This document shows positions 1 to 8,543 of a stretch of DNA of 51,793 nt, in pieces (position 1 is the first letter of the stretch; each line of letters begins with the position of its first letter). The stretch is taken from NCBI RefSeq assembly GCF_018139695.1, contig NZ_JAGSOG010000028.1, forward strand, positions 1 through 51,793, given 5' to 3'. A program made the position numbers and the translations under genes. The DNA is from Actinospica durhamensis (lineage in GTDB: Bacteria > Actinomycetota > Actinomycetes > Streptomycetales > Catenulisporaceae). Under the pieces are notes generated by a model, which had not been told where the DNA came from, ran no database searches, and saw only the letters and a program-made list of their open reading frames with translations.

Positions 1-60
1 TTGCATGTGTTAAGCACGCCGCCAGCGTTCGTCCTGAGCCAGGATCAAACTCTCCAAAAA
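1..60 (-). rRNA. 16S ribosomal RNA, 5' end only
   Basis: Read on the minus strand, the first 60 bases give the universal 16S start GAGAGTTTGATCCTGGCTCA followed by the actinobacterial-type continuation with GACGAACGCTGGCGGCGTG. The gene runs off the left edge, so only about 55-60 nt of roughly 1,500 are present. The mature 5' end is placed near position 60 by comparison with the known position of GAGTTTGATC in other 16S genes, so it is uncertain by a few bases. Confidence 0.97.
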
Positions 61-260
61 GAATTCAATGACCTGGCTAAACATCCCGACGGGGGTCGGG
101 ATAATAGCCAATCAAACAATTGGCATCAACGATTCAATATGACACGCTATTGAGTTCTCAAGAAACAGCCACACACCAGGTAATTCTCCGAGATCTTTTG
201 TTTTTCTCGGCGTTTCCCTTGCGGTGATCTCTACTTTAGCAGAGTCTCAGCGGCCCGATT
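61..260 (-). promoter_or_regulatory. rRNA operon leader and probable promoter
   Basis: This AT-richer stretch lies directly upstream of the 16S gene. On the minus strand it carries CTTGAGAACTCAATAG (about 149-164), a sequence typical of actinobacterial rRNA leaders, and a short hairpin (arms 85-90 and 95-100) near the 16S end that could take part in pre-rRNA processing. A TAAAGT hexamer (238-233) is the best -10 candidate; no convincing -35 box is seen 17 bp upstream. The assignment as leader is firm, but the exact promoter is not. Confidence 0.6.
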
Positions 261-582
261 CTCACCGGTCCCGCCCCGCGCCCTACCAGCGCGGTGACGC
301 CACACACCGCTTGACCCGTTTCCGGGCTTCAGGGGGTTTCAGGCGACTCGGTGAACATTAGGCCTCCGGCCGAGCGGAGTCAAATCGGCTAGCCAGAGCC
401 CTGATTTATCCCGCCGGCGGCCCTCTGACCAGGCCGAATCCAAGCTTGCGGCCCGGGCCGTTCATCAGGGGCGGGGCCGGTTCCGACCGACGTGACGGAG
501 TCGAGCGCGTTGTACACAGCCTGTGGAGCGGCTGCTTGGAATGGGAAGCAGCCGCGTTGATGCCGACCGGCCGGCCGGCATC
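261..582. other. Intergenic region without a recognised gene
   Basis: This gap separates the rRNA promoter from the convergently oriented end of the first secreted-protein gene. Short open frames exist on both strands, but they are low-complexity, lack ribosome-binding sites and show no recognisable domain. An inverted repeat with arms GATGCCG/CGGCATC (559-565, 576-582) lies near the end of the neighbouring gene. Nothing else was identified. Confidence 0.5.
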
Positions 583-598
583 TCCGGTTCCCACCGGA
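583..598. terminator. Small hairpin after secreted protein gene
   Basis: TCCGGT and ACCGGA (583-588, 593-598) form a perfect 6-bp stem with a 4-nt loop, starting just beyond the stop codon (602-600, minus strand). With the inverted repeat at 559-582 it forms a double-hairpin end. There is no U-tract, which is usual in actinomycetes. Confidence 0.45.
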
Positions 599-599
599 C

Positions 600-3422
600 T
601 CAACTCGCGAAGTAGCCGAACACGTCCAGGATCACGTCTCCGGTTCCGGAGGACTGGTTGCGGATGTCGATCTGCTGTGCCGGCCCGCTGGTGGCCAGCA
701 GGCTCATGCCCGCGACGGTCTGGCCTTCGAGGTAGTTGAGGTTGGAGACGCCGGGCCGCACCGAGGACGCGCCGTAGGCGATGAGGTAGCCGTTGGCGGT
801 GACGTCGGTGACGGTGATGTTCGTGATCAGCGTCGCGCTGTCCGGGAACTGCTGCACGCCGCTCGTGTCCTGATCCACGGCGAGGTCGTACGAGGTGTCG
901 CCGCCGGCCGTCAACGCCGTGCCGTTCTTCCGCGAGTCCCAGCTGCGATACGGGGCCACCGGCATGTAGGCCTCGGTCGAGCCGGCGGAGAAGTATCCGG
1001 CCACGTCGCCGATGAGGTCGACGGAGCCGGTGCCGCCACCGTTATAGAGCTCGATCTTGCCGTCGGCGGCCACGGGGACGATGACCGTGTTGGAGACGGT
1101 CTGGCCCTTGAGGTAGTTCAGGATCGAGGTGGTCGGGGTGCCGGCGCCGTCGGGTTCGGCCGCGATCCAGCCGTTGCCGGTGGTGTCGGTGACCGTGACG
1201 TGCACCGCGACGGCGATGGCCCCCGCCGGGATCCCGAGCGCGCCGACCGAGATGCCGTGATCCGGCGCGACCTTGCCGGTCGGCACACCGACGTTGTGCC
1301 GAGTGTCGAGCACACGCGCGGGTCCCACGGGGCTGTAGTCGTCGCCCGCGGTGTGCGTGAAGTACCCGGAGACATCCGCGATCAGGTCGACACTGCCGCC
1401 GGCGGGTCCGGCGTCGTGCAGCTCGATCTGCCCGTCCGAGCCGACCGGGACGATCACATAGTTCGTCACGGTCTGACCGGCCAGGTAGTTGAGGTTGGAG
1501 ACCGACGCGCTCGCGCCGGAGGGAGTGACGCTGATGTATCCGTTGCCCGCCGTGTCGGTGACCGTGACGTTCAGAGCCACGGCGGTGGCGTCCGAGGGGA
1601 TCGATCCGTTGCCCGCGATCTTCAGCGCGACGGAGTGGTTCACGGCGACTTTCACCTCAGGCGCTCCGGTGCCGTGGCGGGTGTCGAGCAGCCGGACCGG
1701 CCCGACCGGCGTGTAGGCGCTGCCCTGGGTGGTGAACTGCTGGGTGACCGAGCCGTGGTCGCCGTTGACGTTGTCGACCGTGAGGGTCACCGGGTAGGTC
1801 CCCGGCTTCGCGTACGTGTGGACGACCGCTCCGTTGGCGGCGGGCGCCGAGTACCCGTCGCCGAAGGCGATGGTCGCATCCGTCAGTTGCCAGGCACTCG
1901 TGATCGTGGCTACCGCGGAGATTGCCTGGGTGCCGCTCGCGGATGTCGAGAGTTGATAGGTGAAGGGCACGTCGGGGCTGATGACGAACCGGGCGCGGCT
2001 GCTGCTGCTTCCACCGAAGCTGCTGGTCACCTTCTCGGTGAGGGTATAGGTGCCGGGCTTGGTGTAGGTGTGGATGGCAGTCGGGGCGGCACCGTCCACG
2101 ACCGTCCCGTCACCGAAGTCGAACGCGTAGTCGAAGGTCGCGGAGCCCCAGGAGCTCGACGCGGTTCCGGCGTTCGCCGTGAGTGAGGTGCCGATGGGCA
2201 CGGGGGTCGTCGGCTCGCTGCCCCCGCTGAGGGTGACGGTGTCCAGATACTGGTAGGCGCCGCGGTCGTAGCAGGCGGAGTGGCCGACTCCCGACTCCGT
2301 CACGCCTGGAGCGCAGGTCCTCGGTGCGCCGGACGCGTCGGTGGGCAGTTCGCCCGGGGCATCCGAGTTCGCGGAGCTGATCAGCGGCGAGGTCGGGCTC
2401 ATGATCTGCCCCGCGCCCGGTTCCAACTCGGGGTCCGCGTTCAGATCGGCCGCACCCTGGCCGGTGGCCGCGTTGAGTGCGGCCGCGGTGGCGTAGTTCG
2501 CGCCGGCCCACGTATAAGCGTCGACCCCTGTTCCGGGATAGACGTCGTTGTAGTCGAGTACGGCGCCTGCCGTGTCCGCCGTGGAACCCACGACGATGCC
2601 CGCGCCGGGTGAGGTGCACCCGGACATGTTCGGGCCGACCACGTTGTTCTCGATGGTGGCGCCGGACGCGGTGCCGTTCGCGTCATCGCCGATGGAGATG
2701 CCGGGCGCGCACTGCTCGACGACGGTGTTGCCGGTGATCACGGCACCGCTCGAGCCCATGACCGAGATTCCGCCTCCGTCGCCGGTCTCGGAGCTCACGA
2801 AGTCGCTCGTCACGACATCGCCGGACCCGCTCGCGTCGATGGCGATCCCGGGAGTGTGCCAGCCGCCTTCCGCCTCGTCCCGGCTCAACGTGACATGTGA
2901 CGACGTCCCGTTGACCTGGATCGGTGCGTTGTCGGCACTGCCGCTGCCGGCGATCACTCTGTCGACCGTCACGTCGGAGGAGTCGTCGATGACGATCCCG
3001 CTGCGGACTTCCGCGACCGTGAAGCCGTCGATCACGATGTTCGAGGCACCGGAGAGCACGAAGCCGCTGTGCCAGTCCGACCCCGACGTGATCACCGCGC
3101 CCCGCAGGCGGCCGATCGACGCTCCGGTCTCGAAGGTGATCGGCGCGCTCGGCGTGCCGGACGCGGAGATGTCGACCTGCTCGAGGTAGCTGCCCGGCAT
3201 GACCTCCACCGTGTCCCCGGGCACCGACGCGGCGTCGGCCGCGGTCTGAACCGTGCAGAACGGCTCGATCTGCGAACCCGGCCCGGTATCGGAGCACGCC
3301 GAGGGATCGCTGTTGTCGACGAAGTAGGTCGTCGGCGTCGAGGACGCGTACGCGGGAGACGGGACCGGACCGGCGACGGCCGCGCAGAGCGCGACCAGGA
3401 CAGCGATGTGGCGCTTGCGCAC
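600..3422 (-). CDS. Secreted beta-helix / PKD / triple LDTR-module protein (paralogue A)
   Basis: Predicted extracellular modular protein of about 940 residues with no recognisable catalytic motif. Residues 1-27 form a signal peptide (basic start, hydrophobic core, ending near AYA). Residues ~32-390 look like a right-handed parallel beta-helix: the opening CTVQTAADAA...PGDTVEVMPGSY and closing DRGAYQY pattern match DUF1565/choice-of-anchor-Q type proteins. Two PKD-like domains follow (~394-482 with FDFGDG, ~483-566 with AFGDG). Three ~125-residue modules end the protein (568-690, 691-813, 814-940), each opening with a PVxPxRxLDTR-like motif and closing in GYF; the third has the degenerate WDSR. 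The GTG at 3422 is chosen because GGTGGGGG lies just upstream and the signal peptide follows at once. The frame stays open to 4109, but that part runs antisense to paralogue B. Likely roles are surface adhesion or polysaccharide binding; this is inference. Confidence 0.85.
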   Translation of the reverse strand: MRKRHIAVLVALCAAVAGPVPSPAYASSTPTTYFVDNSDPSACSDTGPGSQIEPFCTVQTAADAASVPGDTVEVMPGSYLEQVDISASGTPSAPITFETGASIGRLRGAVITSGSDWHSGFVLSGASNIVIDGFTVAEVRSGIVIDDSSDVTVDRVIAGSGSADNAPIQVNGTSSHVTLSRDEAEGGWHTPGIAIDASGSGDVVTSDFVSSETGDGGGISVMGSSGAVITGNTVVEQCAPGISIGDDANGTASGATIENNVVGPNMSGCTSPGAGIVVGSTADTAGAVLDYNDVYPGTGVDAYTWAGANYATAAALNAATGQGAADLNADPELEPGAGQIMSPTSPLISSANSDAPGELPTDASGAPRTCAPGVTESGVGHSACYDRGAYQYLDTVTLSGGSEPTTPVPIGTSLTANAGTASSSWGSATFDYAFDFGDGTVVDGAAPTAIHTYTKPGTYTLTEKVTSSFGGSSSSRARFVISPDVPFTYQLSTSASGTQAISAVATITSAWQLTDATIAFGDGYSAPAANGAVVHTYAKPGTYPVTLTVDNVNGDHGSVTQQFTTQGSAYTPVGPVRLLDTRHGTGAPEVKVAVNHSVALKIAGNGSIPSDATAVALNVTVTDTAGNGYISVTPSGASASVSNLNYLAGQTVTNYVIVPVGSDGQIELHDAGPAGGSVDLIADVSGYFTHTAGDDYSPVGPARVLDTRHNVGVPTGKVAPDHGISVGALGIPAGAIAVAVHVTVTDTTGNGWIAAEPDGAGTPTTSILNYLKGQTVSNTVIVPVAADGKIELYNGGGTGSVDLIGDVAGYFSAGSTEAYMPVAPYRSWDSRKNGTALTAGGDTSYDLAVDQDTSGVQQFPDSATLITNITVTDVTANGYLIAYGASSVRPGVSNLNYLEGQTVAGMSLLATSGPAQQIDIRNQSSGTGDVILDVFGYFAS

Positions 3423-3677
3423 CAAGAACCCCCACCGACTACAGGAACCTTTCCAGCCAAGGCTCTGATGCGCACAGCCGTAGGTTCTTCGGCAATGTAC
3501 CCCGCTCCGACAGTGCACTGCCATAGATAATCGGCGTCTGCGCGGCACCGGCGAGGTGGCCGTTCCACAACTGTGACGCCTGATCGATGGTGCGGCATTC
3601 TCGCCGGCACTAGCGTTGATCGTTGCTCTCCGGCCAGCCGGCCCGATGGGCGGACTCGTTCTTGGGGAGGGAACGCG
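3423..3677. promoter_or_regulatory. Divergent intergenic region of paralogues A and B
   Basis: These 255 bp separate two oppositely oriented members of the same secreted family, so both promoters must lie here unless transcription starts inside a gene. On the minus strand TACATT (3497-3492) is a possible -10 for paralogue A. On the plus strand GGGAGG (3665-3670) is the ribosome-binding site of paralogue B. No clear operator repeat was found. Confidence 0.4.
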
Positions 3678-6491
3678 ATGCTCAGATGCCGACGCCGCGT
3701 GGCGGTCACCACCGCAGCCGTGGTCTGTGCGGGGTCGGCCTTCGGGCCGGTCGCGCTCGCGCAGGCTGATGCGGCAAGCAGCTTCTACGTCGACAACGGT
3801 TCCAGCGTGAGCTGCTCGGACACGACGACCTACAGCGCGGTGACGCCGTACTGCACCATCCAGGCCGCGGTGGATGCGGCGACCGAGCCGGGGGACACGG
3901 TCGTCGTGAGCCCGGGCACGTATGCGTCTTTCACGGTGACCGCTTCGGGCACGGCCGCCGCGCCGATCACGATCGAGGGCAGCGGCGGGTCGGGCTTTGC
4001 GCCGGAGCCGTGGGCGGTCGTGCGCGCGAGCACGTCGTCCGCGGTGACCTTGACCGGCGCGTCCTACGTCGCCGTCCGGGGCCTGCGCATCTTCCAGACG
4101 GGGAACCACAGCGGTGTCGCCGTGACCAACGGTACGGGCGATGTGGTGGACAGCGACTTCGTCCAGCAGGCGGGCAGTGATACGGCTCCCGTCGTCTCGA
4201 TCGGCGCGGGTTCGTCCTCTGCCACGGTGAGCCGGGACGAACTCGACGGCACGACCAAGGGCGGCGGCGTCGGCACTCAGGGCGGGTCGGGCGACGTCAT
4301 CACGACCGACGTGATCGTCAACAGCAACGGCCCGAGCGTCGCGCTGAACGGCACGACCTCGTCAGATGTCACTGCCAACACGCTCAACCAGTACTGCGGC
4401 ACCGGGATCGACGTCACGAACGGCTCGACCTCGGCCTCGGTCGAGAACAACGTCGTGGAGGGCATGTCCGTGAACCCTTCGGTCTGTGGCAGCACGGCCG
4501 CCGCCGAGGCGCAGCTGCAGGTTGACGCGGCCTCTGTCACGGGAACGAGCGCCGACTACAACGTGTCGGAGAACGAGGGCTCGAGTTACCCCAACGTCTA
4601 CTCCTGGGACGGCCACTACTACACGACGGCGGCCGCCTTCGAGGCGGCGACCGGCCAGGGCGCGCACGACGTCAGCGGCGCCCCGGTCATCGACAGCGCG
4701 AACTCCGACGCGCCCGGTGAGCTGTCCACGGACCTCTACGGCAATGCCCGCGTCGACGATCCCGACGTCGCGAACACCGGAGCGGGCACCTTCAGCTACT
4801 ACGACCGCGGAGCGATCGAGGAGGTCGACCCCGTCACCATCGCGGCGGTGAACCTGCCGACCCAGGCGCCCGCCGGCAAGCCCGGTATGTATGAGACTCA
4901 GGTCTCGGACGGCTGGGGCAACTCCTTCACCTGCGCGTACACCTTCGGGGACGGAAGCGCACCGGTCTCGGTCACGCCTGACAGCTCAGGAAACTGCAAC
5001 ACGGTGTACGCCTACACGAGCACCGGCAGCTACCAGGCGCAGCTCGCCGTCATCTCCAGCGACGGGAATGTCAGCACCAAGAAGTTCACCGTCTCGGTCG
5101 TCGCCGACTCCTCGCCGCTGACGCCTGTCGCCGCCGTGACCGCCAGCGGAGCGCTGGGGGTCGCGGTCGACGCCTCGCAGACCACGGACAGCTGGAACCT
5201 CGCGCTCTGCTCCTTCGACTTCGGGGACGGAAGCACGCCGGTCATCACGTCCGGCAGCACCTGCGCCGCCACTCACACGTACGCCAAGGCCGGCACCTAC
5301 CCGGTCATCACGACGGTGCGGGACTCCGGCGAAATACAGCAGTCGGTGACCCACGTCTTCACCACCGCGGGTTCCTCCTACACCCCGGTCACCCCGGCCC
5401 GGATCCTCGACACCCGCAACGGCACCGGCGTCGCCGCGGCGGGACCCGTCGCTCCGGGCGGAATCGTCAGGCTGAAGATCGCAGGGGTCGACGGCCTTCC
5501 GCCGACCGGGGTCAGCGCCGTCGCGCTCAACGTCACGGCCACCGAGGCCACCAAGCTCGGCGTCATCACGGCCTACCCGGACGGTCAGTCCGAGCCGGAC
5601 GTCTCGAACGTCGACTTCAAGGCCGGCCAGAACGTGGCCAACACCGTGATCGTGGCGGTCGGCGCCGACGGGTACGTGGACCTGGCCAACGCGAGCTCCG
5701 GGACGACGCACTTCATCGCCGACCTCCAGGGCTACTACTGGGCGAACGGCAGCTCCGGCTACCAGACCATCACCCCGATCCGCCTACTCGACACCCGCAC
5801 GACCGCGGCCATTCCCGCAGGCCACACCGTCAAGGTCGACCTCAGCTCGTACCCCGGCATCTCCGCCGCGATGCTGAATCTGACCGTGGTCGATGCGACC
5901 GGCAACGGCTTCATCACCGTGTCGCCGGACGGCGGAGCGGCCCCGACCACCTCGAACGTGAACTACCTGGCCGGACAGACCGTGCCCAATGAGGCGGTCG
6001 TGGCAGTAGGCGCGGACGACTACGTCGACGTCACCAACTCGGGCAAGGGGCAGGCGGAAGTCGTCGTCGACCTCGACGGCTTCTTCACGACCGGCACCGG
6101 CAGCGCTTTCGTCCCGGTGGATCCCGCCCGGTATCTCGACACGCGACCCGGGGCCGGGCTCTCGATCAACGAGACGTTCGACGTGGGGATCGGCGGGGTC
6201 TGCCCGCCCAATCCCTCCTGCACCGGCGCTCCGGCGGTTCCGACGGGTGCGAGGGCCGTCGCCGCCAACCTGACCGTGGTCTCGCCGACGGCGAACGGCT
6301 TCATCACCGTGTTCCCCGCCAACGTCACCACCGCCCCCAACGCGTCGGTGCTCAACTTCCTCACCGGCCAGCAGACGCAGAACGCGATCACCGTGGGCCT
6401 CGACCCCACCTACGGCAGGTTCGCCGTCCACAACGCCAGCCTCGGCAACACCGAGACGATCGTGGACGTCTTCGGCTACTACGGCGACTGA
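3678..6491 (+). CDS. Secreted beta-helix / PKD / triple LDTR-module protein (paralogue B)
   Basis: About 937 residues with the same architecture as the divergent neighbour. Residues 1-33 are a signal peptide with an arginine-rich start (LRCRRR). A beta-helix follows, with YCTIQAAVDAA and PGDTVVVSPGTY near residues 55-80 and the closing motif YYDRGAIEE. Two PKD-like domains follow (YTFGDG, FDFGDG). Three LDTR modules (RILDTRNGTG, RLLDTRTTAA, RYLDTRPGAG) end the protein, the last closing in FGYYGD. The third module holds an extra loop with a cysteine pair (CPPNPSC) that paralogues A and D lack. The start at 3678 has GGGAGG seven bases upstream; an earlier in-frame start would add a non-signal-like leader. 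The beta-helix is more divergent from the other three copies than those are from one another. Its ligand is unknown; no sortase signal or membrane anchor is seen, so it should be freely secreted. Confidence 0.87.
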   Translation: MLRCRRRVAVTTAAVVCAGSAFGPVALAQADAASSFYVDNGSSVSCSDTTTYSAVTPYCTIQAAVDAATEPGDTVVVSPGTYASFTVTASGTAAAPITIEGSGGSGFAPEPWAVVRASTSSAVTLTGASYVAVRGLRIFQTGNHSGVAVTNGTGDVVDSDFVQQAGSDTAPVVSIGAGSSSATVSRDELDGTTKGGGVGTQGGSGDVITTDVIVNSNGPSVALNGTTSSDVTANTLNQYCGTGIDVTNGSTSASVENNVVEGMSVNPSVCGSTAAAEAQLQVDAASVTGTSADYNVSENEGSSYPNVYSWDGHYYTTAAAFEAATGQGAHDVSGAPVIDSANSDAPGELSTDLYGNARVDDPDVANTGAGTFSYYDRGAIEEVDPVTIAAVNLPTQAPAGKPGMYETQVSDGWGNSFTCAYTFGDGSAPVSVTPDSSGNCNTVYAYTSTGSYQAQLAVISSDGNVSTKKFTVSVVADSSPLTPVAAVTASGALGVAVDASQTTDSWNLALCSFDFGDGSTPVITSGSTCAATHTYAKAGTYPVITTVRDSGEIQQSVTHVFTTAGSSYTPVTPARILDTRNGTGVAAAGPVAPGGIVRLKIAGVDGLPPTGVSAVALNVTATEATKLGVITAYPDGQSEPDVSNVDFKAGQNVANTVIVAVGADGYVDLANASSGTTHFIADLQGYYWANGSSGYQTITPIRLLDTRTTAAIPAGHTVKVDLSSYPGISAAMLNLTVVDATGNGFITVSPDGGAAPTTSNVNYLAGQTVPNEAVVAVGADDYVDVTNSGKGQAEVVVDLDGFFTTGTGSAFVPVDPARYLDTRPGAGLSINETFDVGIGGVCPPNPSCTGAPAVPTGARAVAANLTVVSPTANGFITVFPANVTTAPNASVLNFLTGQQTQNAITVGLDPTYGRFAVHNASLGNTETIVDVFGYYGD

Positions 6492-6511
6492 CTCGCCCGA
6501 CACCAGGCACT

Positions 6512-6564
6512 CTCGAACAGCCCGGCCCCGCACGGTTCGTCCGTGCGGGGCCGGGCTGTTCGAG
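6512..6564. terminator. Perfect 24-bp bidirectional terminator hairpin
   Basis: Positions 6512-6535 are exactly complementary to 6541-6564, leaving a 5-nt loop (TTCGT). The stem sits between the convergent ends of paralogue B (stop 6491) and the MarR gene (stop 6577), so it can serve both strands. Confidence 0.9.
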
Positions 6565-6576
6565 GGCTGCAAACCG

Positions 6577-7029
6577 CTACACCTGTGCGACCGCGTCGCG
6601 GACCTTCCCCAGCAGTGCGCGCAACTGCTCGCGCTCTTGCGCGCTGAGCATGCCCGTGGCCTCGGCGAGGGCTTGGGTGTCGATCGCCTCCGCCTCTTCA
6701 TAGCGTGCGCGCCCGGTCTCGGTCAGCGTGAGCAGGAACGCCCGGCGGTCGTCGAGGTGCCGTACGCGCTCCACCAGGCCGTCCTGTTCCAGGCTGTCGA
6801 CGATCGTCGTGGTCGTGCGCGCCGCGATGCCCAGCATCTCGCTCAGGTCGCGCATGCGCAGCGGCTCGCCCTCGCGGGCCAACATGCGCAGCGCGCGAAG
6901 CCGGGCCACCGACGCGCCCATCGGGCGCAGCCTGCTCTCCGCGAAGGAACGCAACATCACCGTGGTGTCGAAGAGTTCGTCCACCAGGGCGTCGCTGCTC
7001 CCATGACTCCCCTGACGTTGACGTGCCAT
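6577..7029 (-). CDS. MarR-family transcriptional regulator
   Basis: 150-residue winged-helix protein of normal MarR length. The DNA-binding part spans about residues 45-110, with the recognition helix region GIAARTTTTIVDSLEQDG and the wing motif VRHLDDRRAFLLTLTETG (the DxR wing signature). It is transcribed divergently from a 14-helix MFS exporter with only 59 bp between the start codons, the classic layout of a repressor that controls its neighbouring efflux gene in response to a small ligand; the ligand cannot be read from sequence. GAGGGAG lies about 9 nt before the ATG at 7029. The palindrome at 7072-7081 in the shared promoter is the likely operator. Confidence 0.9.
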   Translation of the reverse strand: MARQRQGSHGSSDALVDELFDTTVMLRSFAESRLRPMGASVARLRALRMLAREGEPLRMRDLSEMLGIAARTTTTIVDSLEQDGLVERVRHLDDRRAFLLTLTETGRARYEEAEAIDTQALAEATGMLSAQEREQLRALLGKVRDAVAQV

Positions 7030-7046
7030 CCCGCGCCGCTCCCTCG

Positions 7047-7088
7047 ATCAATTTCTGAGCTCGCTCATAGTGAGTATACTCAGTAACT
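7047..7088. promoter_or_regulatory. Shared marR/MFS promoter with palindromic operator
   Basis: GAGTATACTC (7072-7081) is a perfect 10-bp palindrome containing TATACT (7075-7080), a near-consensus -10 for the MFS gene. A second small inverted element, TGAGC...GCTCA, lies at 7056-7067. The MFS ATG (7089) follows the -10 by 8 bp and has no ribosome-binding site, so its mRNA is probably leaderless. MarR binding to the palindrome would cover the -10 box directly. Confidence 0.6.
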
Positions 7089-8537
7089 ATGTCCGTCCAG
7101 TCCACCTTGCCACTGCGCACACCGCCACTCCGTACGCCGAGCCCGCTGCGCAACCAGCGGGTCGTGGTCCCGATCATGGCGGTCTTCACCGTGTTCATGG
7201 TGATTGTGGACGGTGGGATCACCACTGTGGCGCTTCCGGCGCTCGCGCGTCAGTTCCACCTCTCGCCCGCGGGCCTGGACAGTGTCGTCGTGGTCTATCC
7301 GGTCTGCCTCGGCATGGTGATCCCCGCCTCCGCCTGGCTGCTCGAACGCCACGACGGGCGACGGGTGCTGCTGCTCGGGCTGAGCGTGTTCACCCTCGCC
7401 TCCGGGCTGTGCGGCGCCGCGCAGAACCTGCCGGAACTGGTTCTTTTCCGTGCTCTGCAAGGACTGGCGGCCGGGGCGCTGACACCCGTCTCGCAGGGGC
7501 TGATGCTGCGGACCTTCAGCCAGCACGAGCAGATACGGCTGTCCCGCTACATGATCATCCCGCAGCAGCTGGCCCCGGCGATCGCGCCGCTGCTCGGCGG
7601 TTCGCTCATCGTGGCGTTCAGCTGGCGCTGGGTCTTCTTCGTGAACGTGCCCGTCGGTGTCGCAGCCGTCGTGTTCGGATGTTTCTTCCTCAGCGAGCAC
7701 CGCGAGGACCGGGCGACGCGGCTGGACCTGGCCGGTCTGCTGCTCAGCGCCACCGGCATGGGTGCCCTGATGTACGGCGTGTGTGCCGGTCCGGATCGCG
7801 GGTGGACCACGCCGCTCGTTCTCGTCTCGCTGGTGGTCGGCGCGGCGCTGCTCGGCGTCGCCATATGCCACCAGCTGCGCACCGATCAGCCCGCGCTCCG
7901 GCTGCGGCTGTTCACCGACCGGCTGTTCCGCAAGGCCTGCCTGATCAATCTCGTTGGGCTCACCCCCACGATGGGCGCGATGTACCTGGTGCCGCTGTTT
8001 CTGCAGCAGGCGCAGGGGCGCGACGCCTTCACCTCCGGCAGCACGACCTTCACCGAGGCCTTCGGCGTGCTGCTGACGATGCAGCTGGTCGGAGTCCTCT
8101 ACCAGCGGGTCGGGCCCGGACCGATCGTCGGCACCGGGCTGCTCGGCGTGACCGCCGTCAATCTCCTGCTCGCGACCTGCGGCCTGCACACCCCGCTGTG
8201 GACGATTCGCTTCTACATGCTCCTGCTCGGCGTCACGATGGGCGCCTTCTTCATACCGGTCGGCCTCGCCTCGATCACCACGCTCGACCGCGGTTCCGAC
8301 TCGGCGCAGGCCGCGACCCTCGGCTCAGTCGTCCGACAGACCGGCAACGCATTGGCGCCGACCGTGGTGACCGCCGCTCTCGTCATGAATTCCGGGCACC
8401 GAGCCGCGGCCGCCACCACGTTGCCGTCTACGAGCGCCTACCAGGACGCATTCCTCGTACTGGCCGGGCTCGCGCTGCTCACCGCGCTCTACTCGTTCAC
8501 TCTCGGCCGCACGCACCGGCCGCGCGAGCACGGCTGA
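7089..8537 (+). CDS. MFS drug exporter, DHA2 (14-helix) type
   Basis: 482-residue integral membrane protein of the EmrB/QacA-like DHA2 branch of the major facilitator superfamily, a proton-driven exporter in the cytoplasmic membrane. Helix 1 starts near residue 28 (VVPIMAVFTVFMVIVDGGI) and contains the D and the TTVALPALA segment typical of DHA2 proteins. The loop after helix 2 has LLERHDGRRVLL (motif A region), and LFRALQGLAAGALTPVSQG carries the helix-4/5 arginine and GxxxGxxxP-like antiporter motif. About 14 hydrophobic segments can be counted and the length fits the family. The MarR gene next door probably represses it. Substrate unknown. Confidence 0.88.
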   Translation: MSVQSTLPLRTPPLRTPSPLRNQRVVVPIMAVFTVFMVIVDGGITTVALPALARQFHLSPAGLDSVVVVYPVCLGMVIPASAWLLERHDGRRVLLLGLSVFTLASGLCGAAQNLPELVLFRALQGLAAGALTPVSQGLMLRTFSQHEQIRLSRYMIIPQQLAPAIAPLLGGSLIVAFSWRWVFFVNVPVGVAAVVFGCFFLSEHREDRATRLDLAGLLLSATGMGALMYGVCAGPDRGWTTPLVLVSLVVGAALLGVAICHQLRTDQPALRLRLFTDRLFRKACLINLVGLTPTMGAMYLVPLFLQQAQGRDAFTSGSTTFTEAFGVLLTMQLVGVLYQRVGPGPIVGTGLLGVTAVNLLLATCGLHTPLWTIRFYMLLLGVTMGAFFIPVGLASITTLDRGSDSAQAATLGSVVRQTGNALAPTVVTAALVMNSGHRAAAATTLPSTSAYQDAFLVLAGLALLTALYSFTLGRTHRPREHG

Positions 8538-8543
8538 CGATCG

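Noticed and set aside
3423-4109. Upstream extension of paralogue A by 229 codons
   Set aside because: It runs antisense into paralogue B and would place a hydrophilic, proline-arginine-rich leader before a clear signal peptide. GTG at 3422 fits better.
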